Below are positions 24,535-33,051 of a stretch of 64,000 nt of DNA, piece by piece; positions within the stretch are counted from its first letter, which is position 1; every line of letters begins with the position of its first letter. A program made the translations under genes and the position numbers. The DNA is taken from contig FN648632.1 in the NCBI GenBank assembly GCA_000310025.1, positions 29,924 to 93,923 on the forward strand. Reading direction: 5' to 3'. Below the pieces are notes generated by a model. The model made no database searches. It had not been told where the DNA came from and saw only the letters and a program-made list of their open reading frames with translations. The DNA is from Ectocarpus siliculosus (taxonomy: Eukaryota; Sar; Phaeophyceae; Ectocarpales; Ectocarpaceae).

Positions 24535-25934
24535 CAGGGAAGGAGAATGAAAGAGGTTTGTGAGAGAGGTTCTGTGCATGGAGTGCTTTGTTACCTTCTC
24601 GTTCTGGCGGGCGTCGTCGTCCTTGGCTGCTTGCGGCTGTTGGTACCGCTCTGCTGCATGAATCGTACCCGGTCATACAAAAGCATTGTGGTACCGGGTC
24701 ATACAAAAGCATTGTGGTACGGGAGCATGGTGATACACCTTCGCAACAACGTACGAGAGGAGGGAATCATTTGATTTGTTATTGTCCTTTGTCGTCCTAC
24801 TGCATGGCGGTCTTGCTTCTTCCTGGCCGGCTCTCTGTCGTGCGCTTGACAACACTGCCTCTCCTCCCCCCCCCTCCCTTCCCAGGTTTTTGTTACCCGC
24901 CCTGACGCTGTATCTGCCCCTGAAGGCCGCGCTACCGGCAGGGTCTTTCCTCTTCGCGGCGCATCACATGAACCTACAGGTCTGAAGAAACAAGCGATAG
25001 ATGTTCCACCGACAAAGTTGCAACCGCTGTCGATTCCCAGCCAACCTTATCTTCAAACCCCGACTGAATGTTCGCGCACACATACTGAGTACATCACGCA
25101 GGGAGTGGACAATATGTGATGTACCAAAGGCATTGCTTGGCAGACGGACCCGTTGACCACGCGTCCTCGAGAGGACGAAGCATTTTGCCCACAGGATCAA
25201 TCGCCCATGGCCAATCGTTCTTTCCTACTTTGCCAAAGGGGGCTCAAACTTTCTCCCCCCATCCTATCTGTATCACTTTGTTGTGTGTGTTCATGTAAGC
25301 ATGCCGTAGTCTATAGACCACTAACCTCGTATGCCGACAATGCCAGGATCACCTTTGTGGTAAGGGGGTGGAGGGGGGTTCCTACAAAAGAGGAGTGAGG
25401 GCGTGCTCCTCTCCTGTGTTTGGCATAGAGGATGGGTCTTGTTGCGGGGTAAACCGCAAACGGATATCCTCTGCCGAGGCTGGCTGATTGATCATGGCAT
25501 GATGTGAGTGGCATCACAAAACTCTTCGTGCTTGTCCACTTGATAACCCCCCCCTCCCAGCCTCCAACCAAGGTGCGCCTATTGCTCACGGTAGTGTGCC
25601 GTGTCACGCGCAAAATGGACCTAACCAACTCTTCGCTGCAGGATGTTGCCACGTTGTTCTCCCCGTTGCTGTGGTGATTTCAACAAGCATGCGAGCAGGT
25701 CTCGCCACGATGACGTGCGCACTCCAAGCGATGAAAAACAAACGGGCTCTCCCACTCTCTGCGATGCGTGTCTGTCTATCGTCGTGGTTTGCGCCGCAGG
25801 CTATGCTTCCTCTCAGCGTTCTAGGGCTGGTGTGGTCCCTCCTCTACCTTTACTCTGGGAACCTGTTGGTGACCGTCCTTATCCACGCCATGTGGAACAG
25901 CAGAGTTTTTCTAGGGTCCTTGCTGGGCTTGTAG
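18734..25934 (+). CDS. Plastid-type CAAX/CPBP (Abi) intramembrane protease
   Basis: Exons are 18734-18892, 19553-20212, 20809-21072, 22568-22714, 22806-22930, 23352-~23445, 24250-24456, 24886-24979 and 25800-25934 (TAG), about 628 residues. The start encodes a signal-peptide-like hydrophobic run (GYVVALSLLACRCAVG) followed at once by FVALPPTAVRP, resembling the ASAFAP-type junction of heterokont plastid presequences. The second exon is Ala/Gly/Ser-rich and probably disordered. Later exons encode several membrane segments (LTFTVLIFAYFLSGLG, VLLSHLVWVYMGVRI) and the three CPBP motifs: WWEEVLYRG (EExxxR), LFAAHH (FxxxH) and HAMWN (HxxxN). The family comprises Rce1-like and bacteriocin-immunity-type glutamate proteases; plant plastid members are known. 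Phases close except between 23445 and 24250, where a small exon is probably missing (23847-23866 would fit) or a GC donor is misassigned. The in-frame ATG at 18644 would add 30 residues with their own hydrophobic stretch. Substrate unknown. Confidence 0.82.
21525..21588. repeat. Left copy of short duplication flanking the assembly gap
   Basis: The segment from gacgcgtggtcaatgg through a C run at about 21573-21587 recurs in diverged form at about 22488-22555 on the other side of the N run (same order: ggacgcgtggtcaatggtc, a gca-rich link, gagtac, then poly-C). The pair suggests a local duplication or an element with similar ends that defeated assembly. Confidence 0.6.
21655..22263. other. Assembly gap (609 N)
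   Basis: This is a run of undetermined bases inside the intron of the CPBP protease gene. Its true length is unknown, so frames cannot be joined across it. Confidence 0.99.
22264..22532 (+). other. Open reading frame of unknown origin beside the gap
   Basis: A frame runs out of the gap for about 89 residues to TGA at 22530-22532. It is Lys/Glu/Trp-rich (MDKFGKLDNSEK, DRWWAQEALEDGDK, KFLWSLWQKRKELP) and more AT-rich than the surrounding exons. A short frame on the left side of the gap (PKLEYSRKVWERKQ) has the same character and could be its start. It lies in sense orientation in a CPBP intron. I do not recognise the protein; a fragment of a mobile element or a nested gene are both possible. 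Confidence 0.4.
22488..22555. repeat. Right copy of short duplication flanking the assembly gap
   Basis: Counterpart of 21525-21588, ending in a C-rich tract that also supplies the polypyrimidine stretch before the CPBP exon at 22568. Confidence 0.6.
24501..24533. repeat. (GA)n microsatellite
   Basis: About sixteen GA units in a CPBP intron, shortly after the donor at 24457. Confidence 0.95.
24665..24722. repeat. Tandem repeat, 2 x 26 bp
   Basis: Two copies containing ggtcatacaaaagcattgtg (from 24671 and 24697), perfect over most of the unit, inside a CPBP intron. Confidence 0.9.
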
Positions 25935-26830
25935 TATCCGGCGAGCAGCTCGGAGTTGGCGCGATATGTTGCTTCTTTTTCGTACGGGGAGGGGTAGGCG
26001 CTGCTCACTCGCCGCGTGCCTTTCGTCCATGTGTAACGTTGACCACCAGTGCGCCTTACTTAGAGGCCTGCGCCGGTGGAAGAGGAGGGGGTTCTGGGTT
26101 GGGCTTACGCGAACGCTTTGCTATTGTATTTCCCGTTGTTGGTTGGGTTGGGTTGTCTCTCGGGAAGCATTAGATGATGGCGCCCCATCCTTCTGAGACG
26201 TGCATGCACGGACAGCAGTCGAACTAGTCTCCAGAGGATCAGAGTCCTCGCCTTCGTGGGGGTGAGTGAGCTAAGCAACAGATCGCGATGGGTTGTGTGC
26301 ATGGAAGGATAATGGGGCCTAGACTTGAAAAGGGACGATGCCCTCGTTGATTAAGTAGCCAAGTTTCTCAGTCAGGTGATGACGCAATTTTGTCTGACTT
26401 GGTTGATTTGCGAAGCGTTTTTTACGCCTGTCATGTGTACCACCTGTAGAGTTGTTGTCACGTGTACTCCATCCTTCGCAATGAGCCTGTTAGCGTTCAG
26501 ATCTGGTGCAGCTTTAATTGGAACGTTCCTTATAGCAAGTACTGGATTTGCCCACGAACCTCACCTCCCCCTCCCACTTCCATATACTTCGAACACGCCT
26601 ACAAACTGCCTGTATTCATGTCACGCCCCCCCCCCCCCGTTTTGGAAGAAGGTTTCCTCTACATTGGTTGGAGTTATCTTCCCGTACGAGTAGCGCACGT
26701 TTCCCGCTCCTCGGGTCAGTGGGAACTCAAAGAAAAGACTGCGGAACTCGTTCGAGATTTGAAAACAGCATTAGTTGACATATTTCAAACTCGCGTTCCC
26801 GGTTCCTTGATATTTATTTGGCTTTTGTTG

Positions 26831-26884
26831 TCCCGAACCATGGTTCAGGAATCTCCGAAATCCAATTTCTATTTCAAACTCGTG
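26831..26884 (+). repeat. Dispersed repeat, copy 1
   Basis: Shares the order cccga-ccatggttc, ggaatc, atttcaaactcg with 28005-28056. A partial third occurrence of the tttcaaactcg segment is near 26785. Confidence 0.5.
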
Positions 26885-28004
26885 GGGTACATATCTCTAC
26901 ATATCTTTGAACGGGGAGGCCTTGATATGTGGCTGTTCCGAGGTTAGTATCCCAAAAGATGACGTGTAATCCGAAACTCCGTCCAGTATGCGCACACCTT
27001 GCTGCCACACATATGTACTACGCTGCAGCAGTATACAGCAGTACGTTGGAGAGCGAGGCCAACTTGGAGAGACGGGAGACTTTCATAACTGCTACGCTGC
27101 TGTTAGCGAACAATGTAGAATGAAAACGCACGCCTGTGTTGAGACTTCGTATGTGGTTGGGATGTGTTTCAAGAGAGAGGCAGAGCGACACCACGCGCCG
27201 AGATGCTGTTTTCCCTCTCTCTCCGGCTGGGCAGCTGGCTGAAATATCGCATGCATGCATGATGAACAGGATGATGAACACATCAACAGACAACTACGGC
27301 TCGCTGCCAACACAAAGCACACACACCAGACACGCACACCCACTATCCCCCAGTTATTTAACCATGCATCTTTCAGGAGGGCACTCTCACAGTCGATGGT
27401 CATGATGTATGCATACTTACGTCACCAAGCGGAGAAGAGCCTTTGGAAAGAAAAAAGACACCACAACACCACAAGCACAACCGATTCTTGAGCGACGACA
27501 GCAGAGGATCGATTCATAACTGGATGAGAGATTCATGAAGCTATGCATACCTACATATGAATACTTGCGTGTGCGCGGTGTCAAAGCTCTGGGGGTGCGG
27601 GTCTAGGTTTTGTGTCCGTCCTCTGCCGTTCTTTGCGTCTGACCGAGATTGCCAGCTGCGAATACCTGGAGGGAGCGGCTGACGGGCGGAGCCGTCGGGT
27701 TTTTCAAGACGAGTTGCGGTGTTTTTTCCTGTGCTGATGTGCTGTAAATAGTAGAAGAGGAAGTTGTATGCATAGACGAGGAGTGATGCATCATCTGTGA
27801 TATATCTCAAGCAGGGGACGGAGGGGTGGAACAGCCTCCGAGGTAGAAGCCACGCTGGCTAGCAAGCTTGCACAGTGGTAGCTGTTCGAGTGGTAGCAGT
27901 CGGTGTCCGTGCGGTTGCTACTGTCGTGCGAGCTGTCCCTCCCTTCCGCCACAAGCGGCGGTACAAAAAAAAAAAGCTAAAGATCCAGCCGGAAATGCCG
28001 AAAA

Positions 28005-28056
28005 TCCCGACCCATGGTTCGGGAATCCGCGCCCTATTTTATTTCAAACTCGAATC
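28005..28056 (+). repeat. Dispersed repeat, copy 2
   Basis: Diverged counterpart of 26831-26884. It is followed by a second gggaatcccga-like motif. Confidence 0.5.
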
Positions 28057-28732
28057 CTCGGGAATCCCGACAATCCCTCTGAACAGCCGGTGAACTGGCC
28101 TGATCCATACCGACACCACTGAGGGCTCTCTGCTGTTGTTGTACTGACGTCTGTTTACGCGACATGTACAGCCATATGAACATACACCCTGAGAACGCAG
28201 TGATGCTAGCCGGAAGCAAATCACCACCGGTTGTACCAACAGGTGCTGCTGCCACTCTGCTCAACTTTGCTGCTGCTGTAGGTTGCCTCTGCTGAACACT
28301 GCTGGAGACCAAGTGATATAAAAAAAGGACCGCTACCAGCACTGTAAGAACTGCCGTCTGGTGTGCTGTCCTACCCGCCGTTTACCCTCAAACCGGCCTG
28401 CCGCTGCTTCCCCGCAGCGTTTCACATGCTGCCTGCTTGGTTGATGTTGGAAGGAAGAATCAATAATCATCCTTGGAAGCTGGAAGCGCGGCGCATGATC
28501 CGCACATGTATAGTGCATAATAACGTGATACCAGTGGACCACCTACATACATGGTCGCAAACAAGGGTTGAATTGGTGCAGCACGAGACAATTTGCATGT
28601 GACGGCGCGACGGCACGGTACAATCCTTGGAAGTGGGTTTGACGCGTGACCGATCGGAACGTAGACTATATACAACAGCAGGTCCCTCCACAGGACACAT
28701 ATCATTCATTGGCTTACGTACCCTGTGGGCCC

Positions 28733-28737
28733 CTATC
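28733..28737. repeat. Target-site duplication, left (ctatc)
   Basis: The five bases ctatc directly before the left LTR are repeated directly after the right LTR at 32091-32095, as expected for LTR-retrotransposon integration. Confidence 0.9.
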
Positions 28738-29102
28738 TGTTGATTGGCCCCAAGCCGAGTGCTGCTGGATGAGCACGGCTGTCCCGTTTGACAATGTGAA
28801 GAGATGGTAAAGTCGTTTTATTGGTCGTCCTCGTAGACACAAGCAACGGAAGAGAGTGGGCACCCAGGTGCATCACAAACACCGAGGCACGCGAGCAACA
28901 GTCACAAGACGCTTTCGGAACTCGGAATACATGGCAGCAAGGAATGCGCGACAACTTGCCAAAGATCCTACTACCGGAGATACCCCGAAGATCCAAATGA
29001 CCGATGGACGGTCACGCACTTGCGCACCTGCATAGCTCAAAACCACACATGAGTACTACCGCAATAGCCTTCGTAAGGATGGCATAATCCACCTCACGAA
29101 CA
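28738..29102 (-). repeat. LTR (3' LTR of gag-only element)
   Basis: 365-bp terminal repeat, TG...CA ends, apparently identical to 31726-32090. Confidence 0.93.
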
Positions 29103-29110
29103 CCCTCCCT
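29103..29110 (-). other. Polypurine tract of gag-only element
   Basis: Read on the minus strand the eight bases next to the 3' LTR are agggaggg, the usual primer site for plus-strand DNA synthesis. This fixes the element's orientation. Confidence 0.7.
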
Positions 29111-29331
29111 GATTCTGTACATCATAACGAATGCTCTCAAAACCAAAGCGCTCAGGGTACTCATAGAAAACTCCAAAAAGAAACAAAAATAAAACAAACG
29201 AAGGGAAACCCGGCCACCGGATCAAAACCCTCCGCCCCCACGGGTCATCCTGCTGATTGAACTGTCAACACAATCAACACAGCAGTCACAAAGTTGCAAA
29301 CCTACACGTCTACAACTGTCAGGCATTTGTA

Positions 29332-29410
29332 CTACCCCTTTTCAAGTAGTCCCCTCCCAGCCAACAGGATCCCTACTGTATCGAGTTGCTGTCAGCACCG
29401 CGGCGCGCCT
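29332..29410. repeat. Internal direct repeat of gag-only element, copy 1
   Basis: This segment shares cag-caacaggatccctact, a tat-c-agctgctgt-like stretch and a gcgcg end with 29582-29665. Both lie in the non-coding 3' part of the element, where other short motifs (gggtgcccc, acatcaatgaaagatc-like) also recur. Confidence 0.6.
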
Positions 29411-29581
29411 AAGGCCACAAGCACCAATGCCAAATTGCAGCGGAAAAACGTAAAACCTAACGCTACATCGCTAAATGACATTTTTATAGAGGGCGATCAA
29501 CCAAGAGGAAGATCAAGCAGTATCTCAACCACAACGGCCCCACGCTTCGAGAGACACTGGACCTAGACATTTTTTTTTTTG

Positions 29582-29665
29582 CTACTCCTTCACAAGTAAC
29601 TCCCTCCCAGCAACAGGATCCCTACTGCTGTATCCAGCTGCTGTTAGCAACGGGGCGCGTCTGCA
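29582..29665. repeat. Internal direct repeat of gag-only element, copy 2
   Basis: Diverged counterpart of 29332-29410. Confidence 0.6.
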
Positions 29666-30348
29666 ACCAACCCCGATCACCATTGTCGATCACATGACAG
29701 TGAGGGGTGCCCCCCTCGGTCTGTACATCAATGAAAGATCATATAAAAGGGCAATCAACCACATGTTAGGGGAGGGTGCCCCCTCTCAGCCTACACATCA
29801 GAGGACGATCGAAGCAGCATATCAATCACAAACAGTTCATCAACCAGCCTGCCGGTACCTGCTAATATGAGAGACGCTGGTAGCCATCTATCACGGAAAA
29901 AGGCGTCATTCATCAGCCCTCCCTGATTTCAGGCAAAATAATTCCGAACATCATCAATCAAATTGGTGTGACCGCAGTGCCCTGCGGATCACCATTCCTC
30001 AAAGTGAGACGACAACGGAATGCCACACCATCCTCAGTATTTCATCGTGCAATAAGCCTCATCATGGCTCAACCTACGCGGTTAGTTACTGAGATGCGCA
30101 TGGTATACCGGACAGGCAACATCGAGTTTCGTGGACTGCGTTCGTATCCCGATCGAACATAAAAGAAAAAAAAACAACGAGCGAACGGCGGAAAAGTAAC
30201 AGGCCAGAAAAAATTCCCCTTTGTACTTTCGTCAGTCGTATCATCAAAATCGGCTCTTGATGGGGAAATGCCGACGAGCCGAATTGCACGCAAGGCACGA
30301 AAGCGAACGGGCGTTGATGCACCGCTGGGAAAACAGATCTAGACAACA

Positions 30349-31675
30349 TCAGAGTGCTTCGTATGCGACGTCCAACTCAACACCACCGACTCCAACTTCA
30401 ATCGCGGCGACTGCAGTTTCAGTTCTCGATGGGCAGTTTTTCGCGTTGTGCCCCTTTTTTCCGCACCTCTGGCAAAGCTTCTCTGGGCATGCACTCGCAT
30501 AGTGGTCACCATCACAGACGTAGCACTTGACTCTCTTATCGCTAGCTATATTCGCCTCTTCGTAACCTCGGTTTTGTTTCGGACGTCTCTTTCCTCCCCC
30601 CTTCCCCTCTACTGCTACGAACGCATGATGGTTCGCTCGCCGATCACTCTTCCCCTTCTTTTCCTCCGCTTTCAGTTGCCCAGCCCGTGTGCGAAGCACT
30701 CTCAAAATCTCTTCTTCATCGAGTGTTTTCTGGGCGAGCAGCTGTTGCTTTTGAATCTCGAATTCCGGGGAAAGCGCATCGAGGAACCGTGCATACACGA
30801 GCATTTTTGGGATGGGCTGGTCGAATGCCAACTCTAGGTTTAGTCACTACGGACTTGAACTCCTGGAAAAACACTCGGGGTTCCTGGTTCTTCCCTTGTT
30901 GGGCATTATAAAACTTTCCGATCAGCGAGATCTGCTCGCCGCCGGTCAAGGGGGTGAATGTTTCTTCTAACGCACGCCACGCTGCCGAGGGCCCCTTTCG
31001 ATCGTACACCAGCATTTTTGTGGAGTTGTTGGATATCGCTCCGGTCAGCATCCCCCACAAATCCCGGTACATGGCTATCTCCCCTACTTCCACTCCTTGC
31101 TCTATCATGCCATCATCGTCTACGCCTAGGACCTCAATGTCTCTGCTGTCGCTCAAGGCGCGACCCATCCCACAAGTCTGAACCTGCGTAATGAAATCGT
31201 TTCGGAACATCAGCCAGTTTTTCTCGTCTCCGTTGAAGTCCAACTGTTTCAGGCGTGGGATACGGGCATGCGAGCTGAAAGCATACCGTGAAGCTTGCTC
31301 CTCTCTGCTGATTCCCTCTCGCGAGATAGCACCGTGTGGTGGTGTAGGCTCTCGTGTTTCCGGGCCTCGCAGTCCTCTCGCTCCCTCGAGCCCTCGTCCA
31401 GTATTCGGCGCTTGGTCTAGCTGACCCGCGCCAGGGAAGGCGTGCGTCCTCCCCTGTGACTCCCCCCCGCCGCCCGCTGCGGTCGCACTTCCGGCGGGCG
31501 GTGTCCCGGGCACTAACCGGGACAAGGTGTTCATGATGCCTTCCAGTTTCTCCGTCACCATCTTCTCCATTCTGGTGCTGGCGTCGCCCACGGCGTCGTC
31601 GATGGCCGTCCTAAGCTCCTCATGAGTCGGGCCAGCCTCGCCCCCGCCAGAGTTCACAGAGTCGTTCGAAGACAT
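30349..31675 (-). pseudogene. gag: Retrotransposon gag polyprotein, split by a frameshift
   Basis: Translation from ATG at 31675 gives MSSNDSVNSGGGEAG and a copia-type capsid segment (KQLDFNGDEKNWLMFRNDF; AWRALEETFTPL; EFKSVVTK). Homology then moves to a second frame at about 30840 (AFDQPIPKMLVYARFLDALS) that runs to a stop at 30349. The second part ends in two zinc knuckles of the form C-x2-C-x4-H-x4-C (CYVCDGDHYASAC and CQRCGKKGHNAKNC), the RNA-binding nucleocapsid motif. The two frames differ by one base. Because the LTRs look identical, the shift is either recent, inherited from the active source copy, a sequencing error, or a programmed frameshift. No pol follows. Confidence 0.85.
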
Positions 31676-31725
31676 GTGTGTCTGCCGCACTAGACTATGA
31701 CGTTAACGCCACAAGAACTCTAGAG

Positions 31726-32090
31726 TGTTGATTGGCCCCAAGCCGAGTGCTGCTGGATGAGCACGGCTGTCCCGTTTGACAATGTGAAGAGATGGTAAAG
31801 TCGTTTTATTGGTCGTCCTCGTAGACACAAGCAACGGAAGAGAGTGGGCACCCAGGTGCATCACAAACACCGAGGCACGCGAGCAACAGTCACAAGACGC
31901 TTTCGGAACTCGGAATACATGGCAGCAAGGAATGCGCGACAACTTGCCAAAGATCCTACTACCGGAGATACCCCGAAGATCCAAATGACCGATGGACGGT
32001 CACGCACTTGCGCACCTGCATAGCTCAAAACCACACATGAGTACTACCGCAATAGCCTTCGTAAGGATGGCATAATCCACCTCACGAACA
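31726..32090 (-). repeat. LTR (5' LTR of gag-only element)
   Basis: 365-bp terminal repeat, apparently identical to 28738-29102. Being upstream of gag in minus orientation, it should carry the element's promoter. Confidence 0.93.
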
Positions 32091-32095
32091 CTATC
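32091..32095. repeat. Target-site duplication, right (ctatc)
   Basis: Matches 28733-28737 exactly. Confidence 0.9.
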
Positions 32096-33051
32096 CACAA
32101 GCGTTTTGTTAGCGGAGGCAATAAATGCCTGTGTTTATTCTCCCCGAGAAACATATATACATATGACAACAACCCTTGTCTGCTTGCTGTATGTATGTGC
32201 TACTACTACTACTGTGCGGAAAGAACTCAAGACATCTTCTTTGTGGGCGTTGATGAGGGTTCGCGTTTTGGCTTGGGGGCGAACACACGTATGTTATGAT
32301 GAAACATCCGCTGTGAGAGCTGTATTGAGCGTTGGGAAACGTTACAACTGGGGGCTGGCAGCTGATGGTAGCCGGGTGCGGGCTGCTGCGTGCTTGAATT
32401 GTCATCCACTCCTTGATAGCACTAATACTGATGCGTGTGTGTTCTAACGGGATCCCCCTGTATGGATGTTGGTAATGCTCCGTCGGTCATTTTATTTTCG
32501 CTTTAAGAAGTCTGCCCGTGTATTTGTGGACCTGTTTTTGGTGAGTTGTGGTGATGACCCCCCCATGATGTCTCCATGCCGGAGCAGCTCACGTTACTCC
32601 CTACAAGCGCGATCCAGTGCTCGCCGACCTGTATGCATATTTTGCGCCTTTCCACGTGTGGGTCCACGGATCACCGCATCAACCAGTGCGGCATGTTTGG
32701 TTGCGTGGTTGATGGCAAACGACGCGCCCGTGGTGGCAAAGGACGCGCGTGAAGCCCCTGCGGGAAAGATCCGAGAACGTTATACAATATATATATTGAA
32801 CCACGTTCTTTTCGTTTTGTGGGCCGCCGGCCTATCATCATCATCACGGATATATTCATCACCTCGGCGTCCTCGCACCCTCCAACTTCATAACTATAAT
32901 AGCACAAAGCAGCAGTACCCCGGCGGCACAGACAACAGAACAGTGTTTCCCGAAGTCGTGGGCGCGTGCTTGCGTTGCTTTTGCTGGGTGCACCAGACAC
33001 TACTCACACGTACACTGCGGTAAGAGCCACCACCTGTCACGGCGATCCGCC
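32096..33051. other. Upstream region of the tyrosinase gene
   Basis: No exon could be supported. An AT-rich patch (tatacaatatatatattg, about 32780-32797) and a second (aactataatag, about 32890-32900) could serve as core promoter, but this is only a base-composition argument. Confidence 0.4.

Larger units (their letters stand above)
25935..28732. other. Intergenic region without a supported gene
   Basis: This stretch lies between the CPBP protease and the gag-only retrotransposon. It holds short frames with no coherent splicing. Two diverged copies of a dispersed repeat lie at about 26831-26884 and 28005-28056. Confidence 0.55.
28738..32090 (-). mobile_element. Gag-only LTR retrotransposon (non-autonomous, copia-like)
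   Basis: A 3,353-bp element bounded by two 365-bp LTRs (28738-29102 and 31726-32090) that look identical over their whole length, with ctatc on both sides. In element orientation (minus strand) the LTR begins TGTTCGTG and ends CAATCAACA. The gag region lies at 31675 to about 30349. A purine tract (agggaggg, 29103-29110 read on the minus strand) abuts the 3' LTR as polypurine tract. No protease, integrase, reverse transcriptase or RNase H frame is present in the 2.6-kb interior, so the element must borrow these functions. This resembles the TR-GAG class of terminal-repeat elements. Identical LTRs imply recent insertion. Confidence 0.92.
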
